Numbered from the stretch's first letter, positions 51,574 to 61,153 are shown. The stretch is 64,000 nucleotides of DNA from Mycobacterium kubicae (GCF_015689175.1 NZ_CP065047.1:1-64000), one strand, 5' to 3'. Program-made: numbers and translations. The notes: generated by a model not told the origin, from the sequence alone.

Positions 51574-53007
51574 ATGTCGACGTATAGCGACTTGGTCGAC
51601 ACGCTCGGGGTGATACGGGAACGCACCGGTGACCCGAACGCGTGGCAGGTGGGGCTGACACCCACTGAGGTCGCCGCCGTCCTGTCACCGGCAACCGGCC
51701 CAGCACCGCTGGCAGCGATCCTGGGCAAGATCCGCCAACGCTACGCGAACATACTCGACCGCAGCCCTGTCCCGGCCCCACCGGCGGGCCCCGCACAAGG
51801 CGATGCGGCCGAGGCTATCGCTGCCGCCGAAGCCGCTCTGGCACACCAGAATTCGGTGACTTCACAGCTCGACCTGCAAGTCGTCTCGGCGATTCTCAAC
51901 GCCCATCTCAACACCGTCGACGGTGCCGAAGCGTTGAACCGATTGCAGCGCGACGTGGAGGCCGCGGTACGCACCAGATCGGACCTGGACACACCCGCCG
52001 GCGCACGCGACTTCCAGCGGTTCCTGATCGGCAAGCTCAGGGATATTCGCGGAGTCGTCGCCAATGCCAGCCTCGACGACACGTCGAAGTCGGCTCTGAT
52101 GGCTGCCTGGACATCGCTGTACAACGCGTCGAAAGATGACGGTCCCAGCGAACGCCGGCCAGCCGCTACCCCGGCCGCAACCCAGCCCGCCCGCGCCGTC
52201 AGGACACAACCGGCCACGGCGCCGGACGCCGGATCCGACCCCTTACTGGATTCTCTGCTGCTAGATGAGCCTGGGCTGCTGGACGAGCCGAGTTCGCTGA
52301 GCGCCAACCCAACACCGCTCGGCGCCGGCGTGCCGGCAACCGCACCGACGCCGGCCATGCCCATGCCCGGGTTTGGTGGCGCGACTTTGCCGGCCGGCGG
52401 AAGCCTGCCCAGCTGGGGCGGGCCCGGTGAGTTGCCGCTGGCAAACCTGACCGGCGGCCGATCGCATCGCGAGCCTGAAGACTTCGAGGACGACCTCCTC
52501 GACGACGAGCCGGACGCGCGCGATCGGAAGTCAACCGAAGAAGGCGACGAAGAAAACACCGACGACGCCGAGGAGAAGGATCCACCGGCCCAACCGCAAT
52601 CCTTACCGGCCGGCCCGACCACCGTGACCCTGCCCAACGGCGAAACCGTCACCGCCGCAAGCCCGCAACTCGCCGCGGCGATCAAGGCGGCGGCCGGTGG
52701 AACGCCCATCGCCGAGGCATTTCAACAACAGGGCATCACCATACCGCCGCCGGGCACGGCCGTCCCCAAACCCTTGGACGCTACGCAGCTGGTCCCCGGC
52801 GACATCGGCATGTTCACCGACCGTCACGCTCTTGCCCTCGGCCGCAGCAGAGCCCTCCTCGATGGGCAGATTCAGCAGATCTCCACTGTCAGTGGACCAA
52901 GCTTTCTAGGGTGGGAGCATCCACCCACACCGACGACCGCCACGGCGCCGGCCGGACCGGATGCGCCGACACCGACCAAGCCGTCGGCGCGGTCGACGGC
53001 GACCTGA
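51574..53007 (+). CDS. DUF4226 protein with long acidic/Pro-rich region (Rv0026-type)
   Basis: 477 residues from ATG 51574 (MSTYSDLVDTLGVIRERTGD). Residues about 75-190 hold a DUF4226 domain related to the previous gene (TPAGARDFQRFLIGKLRDIR). A disordered middle rich in Pro, Ala, Glu and Asp (about 190-350, with FEDDLLDDEPDARDRKSTEE) leads to a folded C-terminus (TVTLPNGETVTAASPQLAAA, VPGDIGMFTDRHALALGRSR). The C-terminus resembles that of Rv3899c-type proteins near ESX-2. Export is likely but unproven. Confidence 0.88.
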   Translation: MSTYSDLVDTLGVIRERTGDPNAWQVGLTPTEVAAVLSPATGPAPLAAILGKIRQRYANILDRSPVPAPPAGPAQGDAAEAIAAAEAALAHQNSVTSQLDLQVVSAILNAHLNTVDGAEALNRLQRDVEAAVRTRSDLDTPAGARDFQRFLIGKLRDIRGVVANASLDDTSKSALMAAWTSLYNASKDDGPSERRPAATPAATQPARAVRTQPATAPDAGSDPLLDSLLLDEPGLLDEPSSLSANPTPLGAGVPATAPTPAMPMPGFGGATLPAGGSLPSWGGPGELPLANLTGGRSHREPEDFEDDLLDDEPDARDRKSTEEGDEENTDDAEEKDPPAQPQSLPAGPTTVTLPNGETVTAASPQLAAAIKAAAGGTPIAEAFQQQGITIPPPGTAVPKPLDATQLVPGDIGMFTDRHALALGRSRALLDGQIQQISTVSGPSFLGWEHPPTPTTATAPAGPDAPTPTKPSARSTAT

Positions 53008-53065
53008 GGACGCACCGATCAGTTCGCCGGCCGCGGCCGCCGGCGCAGAACAGAGGAGACAGCGG

Positions 53066-53383
53066 ATGGCAGATCGAATCCGGGTGGTGCCGGCGCATCT
53101 ACGCGAAGCCGCCGCTCATCATGAGCAGACCTCCGAGCACTTGCGGACCATCCCGGCCTCGCACCCCGCGATCCAGGAGAGTCTGGACTCACTGGGCCCC
53201 ATCTTCAGCGAGTTGCGGGAGGCCGGGCGGGAACTGCTCGAACTCCGGCGGCAATGCTATGAACAGCAAGCCGACAACCACGCCGATATCGCGCAGAATC
53301 TTCAGGCTTCGGCCACCATGTGGGAGCAGCACGAGGAAACGGCCGCGCGCGACCTGGGCAGCATCATCGACCAGGACCGATGA
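53066..53383 (+). CDS. EspC-like type VII secretion-associated protein (Rv0027-type)
   Basis: 105 residues from ATG 53066, preceded by AGAGGAGA; identical length to Rv0027. Helical hairpin: MADRIRVVPAHLREAAAHHE, QTSEHLRTIP, then LGPIFSELREAGRELLELRR and ASATMWEQHEETAARDLGSI. This is the EspC/ESX-secreted-target family (WXG100-like). It would be a cytosolic chaperone or an exported partner. The stop overlaps the next start (ATGA). Confidence 0.87.
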   Translation: MADRIRVVPAHLREAAAHHEQTSEHLRTIPASHPAIQESLDSLGPIFSELREAGRELLELRRQCYEQQADNHADIAQNLQASATMWEQHEETAARDLGSIIDQDR

Positions 53384-53685
53384 CTGAGGCCAATCCCGCA
53401 TTCGACACCGTCCACCCCAGCGGACACATCCTGGTCCGATCGTGTCGCGGCGGATACCTGCATAGTGTCGCGCTGAGCGACGCGGCCATGGATACCGACG
53501 CCGCAACGCTCGCCGAGGGCATCCTGCTCACCGCCGACGTGTCGTGCCTGAAAGCGTTGCTCGAGGTGCGCGACGAGATTGTCGCCGCCGGCCACACGCC
53601 GTCCGCGGAGGTGCCGACCGCCGACGATCTGCATGCGGCCATCGAGAAGCTATTGGCCCATGAACTGCGCCGACGGGACCGCTGA
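53380..53685 (+). CDS. EspD/EspH-like small protein (DUF2694, Rv0028-type)
   Basis: 101 residues from ATG 53380, identical length to Rv0028. A beta-rich N-terminus (GHILVRSCRGGYLHSVALSD) is followed by a helical part (TLAEGILLTADVSCLKALLE, DLHAAIEKLLAHELRRRDR). The family includes EspD and EspH, accessory proteins that accompany EspC-type substrates in ESX-1. The pairing with the EspC-like gene here has the same shape, with a 4-base overlap. Confidence 0.85.
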   Translation: MTEANPAFDTVHPSGHILVRSCRGGYLHSVALSDAAMDTDAATLAEGILLTADVSCLKALLEVRDEIVAAGHTPSAEVPTADDLHAAIEKLLAHELRRRDR

Positions 53686-53688
53686 CGG

Positions 53689-53832
53689 CTAGAGCAGCCA
53701 GGTCTTGCCGCTGTCGGGATCAGGCGCGATGTCGGCGGGCGGCTCGATAGGGTTGTGGCCGAACAACTCTCGCGCGCGGCCGAGCAAGGCACGCACCTCG
53801 TCGAGTTGCTGCTGCAGCGCAGAATCGGCCAT
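53689..53832 (-). CDS. 47-residue ORF on the opposite strand
   Basis: MADSALQQQLDEVRALLGRA, RELFGHNPIEPPADIAPDPD, SGKTWLL. An amphipathic N-terminal helix and an acidic Pro-rich tail. GTGGAGCC just before the ATG serves as a ribosome binding site. It fits exactly in the gap between the Rv0028- and Rv0029-type genes, tail to tail with the former. No family known to me. The natural composition and lack of overlap make it credible. Confidence 0.55.
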   Translation of the reverse strand: MADSALQQQLDEVRALLGRARELFGHNPIEPPADIAPDPDSGKTWLL

Positions 53833-53910
53833 GGCTCCACGCTAGCGAGGCGGCGTCGCCCACACAATTCACCGCCGAAGCGGCCCACGGGCTGCCGGTA
53901 CGCTTAGCCG

Positions 53911-55062
53911 GTGGCGATTTTCGGGCGGCGGGCGGCGCGGCAGCGCCTGCGCAAGGCGACCCAAGAATCCCTCGCCATTCCCACGTTCAGCGCCCCGCCC
54001 GATTGCACCCCGTGGGTGATTGGTGGCCTATGGCCGCCGGAGCTCTCCGCAGAGGACCGCGAAATGGCTTCGCACGCAGAGCTTCTCAGAAATGACTTGC
54101 ACCGGATCGCGAGCAACGCCAACGAGGAGCTGAAATCTGTTCGCCGCGCCGCGATTGCCGACTCGGCACGACGGGCAGCCGAAGCCCGGGTCATCGATGA
54201 GGCGCGGGCCATGGCGGTGCGGCGGGTCGAGTCGACACTGCGCCAACTCCGCGAAAAACACCACGAACATCCGGCGTCCGGCGAGCCGCGCCCTCGGGGC
54301 GAGTGGCATTCCCCGGCCAGCGACCTGGAAACCACCTTGGTGCTGCCACCGATCAAGGTGGATGAACCCGAGGTGGTGAGCCCCTCCCCCGTTGCGCCGC
54401 CCGTGTCAGATGTGGCACCACCGGAGGGCGAGGACCAGCGGTTGCGCCGGCTGCTGGGCTTCGTGGTTCGTCAGGAGCCGCGTCTGAGCTGGGCAGTCGG
54501 TGAAACTGCGGACGGGGTGACGGTGTTGGTCACCGACCTGGCCCACGGATGGATCCCACCGGGTATCGCCGTGCCAGACGCCGTCCGGGTCCTGGAACCG
54601 GGGCGACGAGCCGGTCGAACCATCGAGGTGCTGGGTCCGGCCACCCGCACGGCCACATACACCCCGGGTGACCCGGTGGGTGCGACGGGCGACCTGGGCG
54701 TCACCGCATCCTCGACGCGGCCCCTCGAGCTGCCGGCCGTCGCGGACCTGGGCGCGAAGTTGAGCGCGGCGACTCAGGAAAGCGACGAACTCCCCCGGAT
54801 CGTGCACCGGTTAGCCAAGGCGGCGGCCACCCGAACCGCGGCCGCGACCGCCGAAATCGATCTACTGCGCGTACACCTTGAAACGGCGCGATATCAGCTC
54901 ATCGCCCAGTACCCCGCGGTGAATTACACGCAGTTGCTGAACTGTATGTTGCTGGCCGCCACCGAAGGCAGTGTCATCGGTGATCAGATAACGGCGAATT
55001 ACCACTTCGCGTGGTTCCAAAAACTCAATACGCTACCGGCCGACCAATGGCCTCGTACGTGA
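53911..55062 (+). CDS. ESX-2-associated DUF5631/DUF5632-like protein (Rv0029-type)
   Basis: 383 residues from GTG 53911 (AIFGRRAARQRLRKATQESL). The N-terminal 150 residues form a long helical coil (LRNDLHRIASNANEELKSVR). The middle has a beta-rich domain (AVGETADGVTVLVTDLAHGW, DAVRVLEPGRRAGRTIEVLG) and the C-terminus is helical (YPAVNYTQLLNCMLLAATEG, ITANYHFAWFQKLNTLPADQ). It resembles the Rv3899c family beside ESX-2. Role unknown. Confidence 0.8.
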   Translation: MAIFGRRAARQRLRKATQESLAIPTFSAPPDCTPWVIGGLWPPELSAEDREMASHAELLRNDLHRIASNANEELKSVRRAAIADSARRAAEARVIDEARAMAVRRVESTLRQLREKHHEHPASGEPRPRGEWHSPASDLETTLVLPPIKVDEPEVVSPSPVAPPVSDVAPPEGEDQRLRRLLGFVVRQEPRLSWAVGETADGVTVLVTDLAHGWIPPGIAVPDAVRVLEPGRRAGRTIEVLGPATRTATYTPGDPVGATGDLGVTASSTRPLELPAVADLGAKLSAATQESDELPRIVHRLAKAAATRTAAATAEIDLLRVHLETARYQLIAQYPAVNYTQLLNCMLLAATEGSVIGDQITANYHFAWFQKLNTLPADQWPRT

Positions 55063-55095
55063 ATTGACGCAGGTGAGAGCCATGGACATACTGTC

Positions 55096-55425
55096 ATGGT
55101 GTCGGGGCCGGACAGTCGCGCGGAATTGAGTGATAAAAGCGACCGGGACCTCGTCGAATCGGTTCTACGTGAACTGAGCGAAGCGGCCGACAAATGGGAA
55201 GCACTCGTAGCAGAAGCCGAGACCGTCACGTACAGCGTGGACCTCGGAGATATTCACGCTGTTGCAAATTCCGACGGCCGGTTGCTCAAGTTGACGTTGC
55301 ATCCGAGCGTGATGACGGGTTACGCCCACGGCGAATTGGCCGACAGATTGAACCTTGCGATCGCAGCGCTGCGCGAAGAGGCGGAGGCCGAGAACCAAGC
55401 ACGTTACGGCGGCCGGCTGCGGTGA
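55096..55425 (+). CDS. YbaB/EbfC-like protein (Rv0030-type)
   Basis: 109 residues, same length as Rv0030. The YbaB-type strand-helix pattern is seen in AEAETVTYSVDLGDIHAVAN, SDGRLLKLTLHPSVMTGYAH and GELADRLNLAIAALREEAEA. Proteins of this fold (EspL, EspB partners) are common in ESX loci and act as chaperones or stabilisers. The EccB gene starts 49 bases downstream. Confidence 0.82.
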   Translation: MVSGPDSRAELSDKSDRDLVESVLRELSEAADKWEALVAEAETVTYSVDLGDIHAVANSDGRLLKLTLHPSVMTGYAHGELADRLNLAIAALREEAEAENQARYGGRLR

Positions 55426-55474
55426 CGTCGGTGATGCGGATAGCTCCGTATCCGCCGCCGGAAGGAGAATGACT

Positions 55475-56983
55475 GTGCCACTCAATCTGTCCAACCGAGA
55501 TCAGAATTCGGGGCACCTGTTCTACAACCGACGGTTACGCGCCGCTATCACGCGGTTCTCGGTACGGATGAAACACGACGACCGCAAACAACAAGCCGCG
55601 GTGGCGCTGTCGATCGTCTTGGTTCTTCTGGGCGTCGGGTGGATGGCCCTGTTGCACATCATGAAGCCGGCGGGCCTGGTCGGTCAGTCGGCCGTCATCG
55701 GCAATCGCGACACAGGTGCCGTCTACGCCAAGATCAACGGCCGGCTCTATCCGGCGTTGAATCTGACGTCGGCGCGGCTTGCGGTCGGCAACGCCGCGGC
55801 ACCCGCCTGGGTGACCCCCGGCGAAATCGCCAAATACCCCACCGGTCCGATGATCGGCATACCCGGAGTGCCGGACAGCCTGCCCGTCACCAGCAGCACG
55901 GTCTCGGCGTGGTCAATCTGTGACACCGCGCAGACCGGAGCAGGTGCTCGGGGCAGCGGAACGTCGCCGGTGGTGACTTCCATTGCGGGGCAACTCATGC
56001 CGATGGGCAGGGCGACCGCGATGGGAGCCCGCCAGGCGGTATTGGCGACGCACAGGGGCGCGACGTACGTCATCTGGGGCGGGCAACGTTCGCGCATCGA
56101 CCCGACGGACCGGTCGGTGACGTTCAACCTCGGCCTCGACCCCGGCGTCACCTACCCGATGGAAATCTCCAACGCACTTTTCGACGCCATGCCCGCGACG
56201 GAACCGCTGGTGTTGCCCACTGTTCCGGAGGCCGGCACACCGTCACGGTGGTTACCGGACGACAAGGTCGGCAGTGTGCTGGAATCCCGCGACGCCAGCG
56301 GCACGGTCAGCGGCTTCTACGTGCTGTTACCCGGCGGAGTGCAGAAGGTCAGCGCGTTCGTCGCCGACTTGCTGCGCACTGGCAACTCGCAGGGAAACAC
56401 CACCCCCACCCTGGTACCTCCCGACAAACTGATCCATATCCCCGTCGTCGACGTACTGGACGTGGACTATTACCCGACCGGGAAGCTGGAATTCGTTGAC
56501 ACCACCGCGAATCCGGTCACCTGCGTCGGATGGGAGAAGCAGTCCAGCGACCCGCAAGCGCGGATCACCATCTTCACCGGGCGAGGACTACCGGTGCCGA
56601 TCGGCATGGACTCCCGGGTGGTGCGCCTGGTCCGCGACGACCGCAACCCCGATTCGGCCGAGGCCCACCAGACACTGGTGTTGCCGGGTGCGGCCAACTT
56701 CGTCGCCACCACCAGCGGGGTGGCAGCGGCCGACAGTCGCGAAAGTCTGTATTGGCTTTCGCCGCAGGGGGTTCGATACGGCATTCAATCCGAGCAGCGG
56801 ACGTTGCAGGCGCTCGGACTGGACCCACGCCTGGCCGTGCAAGCTCCATGGCCGATCGTGCGCACGTTCGCACCGGGTCCCGCCATCAGTCGCGACGCGG
56901 CATTGGTTGCGCGCGACGCCGTCCCCGCTGGCGGTGTGGTGGCGCCCCTTCCCGAGTCCAACGATCAAAGCGCCGGGGGTTAA
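55475..56983 (+). CDS. eccB: ESX membrane-complex protein EccB (ESX-2 type)
   Basis: 502 residues from GTG 55475 (PLNLSNRDQNSGHLFYNRRL), preferred over ATG 55469 because AAGGAG is then 7 bases away and the N-terminus matches EccB2 as I remember it. One membrane helix (about 40-62, AAVALSIVLVLLGVGWMALL) anchors the periplasmic part, which has the RING-like repeats and central domain (LTSARLAVGNAAAPAWVTPG, NLGLDPGVTYPMEISNALFD). EccB shapes the core complex and its periplasmic gate with EccC, EccD and EccE. Followed after 2 bases by eccC. Confidence 0.93.
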   Translation: MPLNLSNRDQNSGHLFYNRRLRAAITRFSVRMKHDDRKQQAAVALSIVLVLLGVGWMALLHIMKPAGLVGQSAVIGNRDTGAVYAKINGRLYPALNLTSARLAVGNAAAPAWVTPGEIAKYPTGPMIGIPGVPDSLPVTSSTVSAWSICDTAQTGAGARGSGTSPVVTSIAGQLMPMGRATAMGARQAVLATHRGATYVIWGGQRSRIDPTDRSVTFNLGLDPGVTYPMEISNALFDAMPATEPLVLPTVPEAGTPSRWLPDDKVGSVLESRDASGTVSGFYVLLPGGVQKVSAFVADLLRTGNSQGNTTPTLVPPDKLIHIPVVDVLDVDYYPTGKLEFVDTTANPVTCVGWEKQSSDPQARITIFTGRGLPVPIGMDSRVVRLVRDDRNPDSAEAHQTLVLPGAANFVATTSGVAAADSRESLYWLSPQGVRYGIQSEQRTLQALGLDPRLAVQAPWPIVRTFAPGPAISRDAALVARDAVPAGGVVAPLPESNDQSAGG

Positions 56984-56985
56984 GC

Positions 56986-59900
56986 ATGTCCAAACGGGGC
57001 TTCGTTCGGGGCAAACGCACTCCACCGCCTACCGTCCCACCGGTGCGTGTGGCGGTCGCCGCACCGCTGGCACTGCCAGAGCGTGAGCCGCGCAACATCC
57101 TGTTGATGATTGCACTGCCGGCGCTGCTGATCGGGATCATCGGCACGCTGGTGGTGATGTATGCATCGGGTATTCGGACCCTGCAGTCAGGCTTCTTCCC
57201 GATGATCGGACTGGTCGGTTTCGGTGCGCTGATGTTCGGTGGGCGATTCGGCCGCGGCCGCCGAATCAGCTGGGGCGAGCAGGAAAAGCAGCGCCGCAGC
57301 TACCTGCGTCAACTCGACGAGGATCGCGAGGAGGTGCAGCGCGCCGCCCAGGAGCAACGCCGCAGTCAGCTGTTCGTCCATGCCGATCCGCAGCAGCTGG
57401 ACACCGTGATCGGCGGACCACGGATGTGGGAGCGGCGCCCGACCGACCCCGATTTCCTCGACGTCCGGCTGGGCATCGGCGTCCAGCAAGCCAGCGAATC
57501 GGCGGTCACATTGCAGTGGCCCGACGTTCCGGTCGGGGAAGAACTCGAACCGGTGACCGGCGGTGCGTTACGCGACTTCATCCTCGAGCAGAGCAAGATT
57601 CGCGGCATCGGCAAGGTGGTGAGCCTGCGGTCGAAGCCGGGATTCAGTTTCATCGCCGACGACCCAAGTGAATTGCACGCCCTGGCAAGGGCAATCATGT
57701 GCTCGCTGGCGGTCTACCACAGCCCCAACGACGTCAAGCTGATGGTGGTCACCCGCCACCCCGAGGCGTGGTCCTGGTTGGTGTGGCTGCCGCACAACCA
57801 ACACGATGAGATGTTCGATGCGTGCGGGCTGCGGCGACTGGTGTTCACCTCGCCCACCGAGTTGGAAGACGCGCTCGATGCCGAGCTGCACCGCAAAGGT
57901 CGTGGACCGTGGACACCGCCGGTCGCAGCCAGCCCGACCTCGATGCCGTCGGCGATAGAGTCACCGAGTGGAGTCTCGCTCGGTCCGCATTGGGTGATTG
58001 TCGACGACAACGTCGGCACACCCGAGCAGTGGGAGGGCGTGACCGGCCAGAAAGGCATGGCCGGCATCACGGTGCTGCGGCTGGCGACCCGCGTCGGTGT
58101 CGGCGTCGGATTCTCCGATGAGAGCCAGCGTTTCACGCTGCGCGAGGGCAGGTTGACGCACCGCGACACCTTTTACGCGCTGGCCGATGTGCTTGCCGAC
58201 AGCACCGCCAACAGATACGCCCGGGCGCTGGCGCGCTGGTCTCCGATGGCCGCTGGTGAACTGTCCGAAACCGACAGTCAAGGCGGAGAGCTGTTGCGTG
58301 CCTTGGGCATCAGCGACCCGCGTGAACTCGACGTCGAACGGCTGTGGGCGGAGAGCCGCGGCCGCGGCGACCCGAAATGGGCGATGGTGCCGGTCGGCGT
58401 CAAGCAAGGCGGCGAGCTGCAGTATGTGATCCTGCGGGCCAAGGACTTTGGCGGATATGGTTTCCATTCGGTGGTGATCGGCACGTCGGGATCAGGGAAA
58501 TCCGAGTACTTCCTGTCGTTGTGTAGCGGGATCGCGCTCACCCATTCGCCGGAGACGTTCATCGTCATCTTCGTCGACATGAAATTCGAATCCGCGGCCC
58601 AGGACCTGCAGGGCTTCCCCCATGTCGCCGGTTCGCTATCCAATCTCGGCAAGGACGATCGGCACTTGGCCGAGCGTATGCGGAAGGCAATCAACGGTGA
58701 AATCGCCCGTCGCTATCGGCTTTTCAAAGATGCCGGGGCGCGGGACGCCAACGAGTACGAGGAAATGCGGCTCGCTGGAAGGGATCTGGAGCCCGTGCCG
58801 ATCCTGCTGGTCATCATCGACGAGTATCTCGAATTGTTCATCCATCATCCCGAGTGGATCGATCTGGTCATCCACATCGGGCAGGAGGGCCGCGGCTGCA
58901 ACGTCTTCTTCACCCTCGGCGGCCAGCGCCTGGACCTGTCGTCGCTGAGCAAGGTCAAGAGCAACATCGCCTTCCGCGTGGCGCTGCGCGCCGAGACCGC
59001 GGAGGACTCCCGCGATGTCATCGGCAGCGACGCGGCGCTGCATCTGCCGTCGAAGGAAAACGGTTATGCCCTACTGAAAGTGGGGCCACGCGACCTGGAG
59101 CAATTCCGCTGCTTCTACGTCTCAGCGCCCTTCGTCGTGCCCAAACGTGCCGTCAACGTGGACACGACCGTGGCCATGAGTTTCTCCCAACCGCGTTCCT
59201 ACACTTGGGAATACCAGCCGCTGACTGACGCTGACAGCGCGGCGCTGGCCGTGGCGGACGCGCCGCAGGAACCCGATGAGTTCCTGTTTCACTCCGACGG
59301 TTTCCGGAAGAAGAAACTCGTCGACGTGGTCCGCGATTCGCTGGTCTCACACACCGCGCGGCCACCACACCAAATCTGGCTGCCGCCTCTGGAAGTGAGC
59401 GAACCGATCGACATGCTGGTCGCGCGCTGGCGCGGCCGGCCGTGGCACGTCGACTACGGGCGCAATCCCGGGTTGGTGTTCCCGGTCGGGATCGTAGACA
59501 TCCCCGAAGAGCACACCCAGCGCGTACACGTCATCGACGCCGAGATGGACAACATCATGGTGGTCGCCACCGCGCAGCGGGGAAAGTCGACCACGTTGAT
59601 GACGCTGATGTCCTCAGCGGCGTTGATGTACCGTCCCGAGCGCGTCACTTTCTTCTGCGTAGGCGCCTCGCTGTATCCGATCGAGGACTTGCCGCATGTG
59701 GCATCGGTGGTGAGTCCCACCGACACCGAGGGCGTGTCCCGAACCATCGCCTCCATCGAAGGATTGATGCTCGCCCGGGAAGCTTCGTTCAAGAAGTACC
59801 AGATCGACATCTCCGAATTCCGAGAGCGACGATTCACCGCGGATGCCGTGGGCCCCACGGACCCCGACGACAAGTTCGGTGACGTCTTCCTGGTGATCGA

Positions 59901-61074
59901 CAACTTCAGCGATCTGTACGACAAGGACGCCGCCATCGGCGAGCGGGCCATCGCCATCGCGCGTCAGGGTTTGTCCTACGGCGTACACATCATGACCAGT
60001 GCCACCGCCTGGCTCGTCGGTCAGAAGCAGCAACTGGTCAACGTATCCAACGCCCGCATTCAACTGCGACTGAGCAACCCCGACGAAACGCAGATGGGCG
60101 AGGGATTCGAGCGCAAGAAGGCCGCCCGCAACACCCTGGACCGGCCCGGGTTCGGGGTGACCAGGGACGGCCATGAGTTGCTAGTCGGCGCCCCGGAGGT
60201 GATCGGCCCGGCCGGTGACCGAGTGTCGACGCGCGAGATCGGCCGGCTGATCGCAGACCTGACCGGCGCAGGTCGCGTCGAAACGTTGGCACGATTGCCC
60301 GCACGGGTGGCACTACAGGACGTGATGGCTGCCTTCGCCCGCAGCGCCGACGCCGCGGACCCGTTGAACATTCCGTTTGGGATCGGTGAGACGGCGCTGC
60401 AGCCAGCGGTGCTGCCGACCCGCGTGGCGCCCAACATGCTGATCGTCGGACGGCAATCGTGTGGCAAGACAACCACTTTGGCCGCGATCGGCCAGACGAT
60501 TGTCGAGCGCTTGACGCCCGAGCAGGCGCAGATCACCATCATCGATCCCAAGACCTCACTCATCGGCAAAATCCGGGGCGAGCACGTACGGGCCTACGCC
60601 TACACCGCCGATGACATCGACGCGGTGCTCGGTGAGTTGGCGCAGCTGCTGCGCGACCGGCTGCCGCCGTCAGGGCTGAGCCAAGAAGAGCTGTTGAGCC
60701 GGGGCACATGGGAAGGCCCGCACCACTTCATCTTGATCGACGATGAGCAGGAGTTGCGACCCCATGGGGTAATCGGCAAGGGCGCGGCGACGGCGCCGCT
60801 GTGGAGCCTGATCGAACGGAGCCGCGAGATCGGTCTGCATGTCATCGCCTCCCGCCTGCCGGGCAACTGGGCGGGAGTGTCGGTAACTAATCCGTTCCTG
60901 CAGAAGATGACGGGTTCGCGCGCTCCCACCCTGTTCATGGACAACGATCCGGCCGCCGTCAAAGTGTTCGGCCGGACCAGCGCCCAGCAATTGCCGCCGG
61001 GGCGGGGCCTGTTGGTCACCACCGATGGCGTCATGGAAGGAGTGCTGGTGGGAGACCCGGCTCAGGAAAGGTGA
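56986..61074 (+). CDS. eccC: ESX motor ATPase EccC (full-length fused, ESX-2 type)
   Basis: 1362 residues; the energy source and substrate receptor of type VII secretion. Two N-terminal membrane helices (about 37-60 and 66-85) lead to the DUF region and three FtsK/SpoIIIE-type ATPase domains. D1 has a standard Walker A (GTSGSGKS, 499-506) and Walker B with catalytic Glu (ILLVIIDEY). D2 has ATAQRGKS (861-868) and a Walker B ending DN (VFLVIDNF). D3 has GRQSCGKT (1155-1162) and ILIDDEQE. The D1 text IFVDMKFESAAQDLQGFPHV is like EccC2, not EccC1 or EccC5. A single chain, whereas ESX-1 splits it in two. Confidence 0.94.
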   Translation: MSKRGFVRGKRTPPPTVPPVRVAVAAPLALPEREPRNILLMIALPALLIGIIGTLVVMYASGIRTLQSGFFPMIGLVGFGALMFGGRFGRGRRISWGEQEKQRRSYLRQLDEDREEVQRAAQEQRRSQLFVHADPQQLDTVIGGPRMWERRPTDPDFLDVRLGIGVQQASESAVTLQWPDVPVGEELEPVTGGALRDFILEQSKIRGIGKVVSLRSKPGFSFIADDPSELHALARAIMCSLAVYHSPNDVKLMVVTRHPEAWSWLVWLPHNQHDEMFDACGLRRLVFTSPTELEDALDAELHRKGRGPWTPPVAASPTSMPSAIESPSGVSLGPHWVIVDDNVGTPEQWEGVTGQKGMAGITVLRLATRVGVGVGFSDESQRFTLREGRLTHRDTFYALADVLADSTANRYARALARWSPMAAGELSETDSQGGELLRALGISDPRELDVERLWAESRGRGDPKWAMVPVGVKQGGELQYVILRAKDFGGYGFHSVVIGTSGSGKSEYFLSLCSGIALTHSPETFIVIFVDMKFESAAQDLQGFPHVAGSLSNLGKDDRHLAERMRKAINGEIARRYRLFKDAGARDANEYEEMRLAGRDLEPVPILLVIIDEYLELFIHHPEWIDLVIHIGQEGRGCNVFFTLGGQRLDLSSLSKVKSNIAFRVALRAETAEDSRDVIGSDAALHLPSKENGYALLKVGPRDLEQFRCFYVSAPFVVPKRAVNVDTTVAMSFSQPRSYTWEYQPLTDADSAALAVADAPQEPDEFLFHSDGFRKKKLVDVVRDSLVSHTARPPHQIWLPPLEVSEPIDMLVARWRGRPWHVDYGRNPGLVFPVGIVDIPEEHTQRVHVIDAEMDNIMVVATAQRGKSTTLMTLMSSAALMYRPERVTFFCVGASLYPIEDLPHVASVVSPTDTEGVSRTIASIEGLMLAREASFKKYQIDISEFRERRFTADAVGPTDPDDKFGDVFLVIDNFSDLYDKDAAIGERAIAIARQGLSYGVHIMTSATAWLVGQKQQLVNVSNARIQLRLSNPDETQMGEGFERKKAARNTLDRPGFGVTRDGHELLVGAPEVIGPAGDRVSTREIGRLIADLTGAGRVETLARLPARVALQDVMAAFARSADAADPLNIPFGIGETALQPAVLPTRVAPNMLIVGRQSCGKTTTLAAIGQTIVERLTPEQAQITIIDPKTSLIGKIRGEHVRAYAYTADDIDAVLGELAQLLRDRLPPSGLSQEELLSRGTWEGPHHFILIDDEQELRPHGVIGKGAATAPLWSLIERSREIGLHVIASRLPGNWAGVSVTNPFLQKMTGSRAPTLFMDNDPAAVKVFGRTSAQQLPPGRGLLVTTDGVMEGVLVGDPAQER

Positions 61075-61153
61075 GTCGACAGCTAGCGTGGCCGATTTTA
61101 GACTCAGACCGCTCGTTTGCATGTCAAGCTGAGCAGGCAAGTGGGAGGCACAT

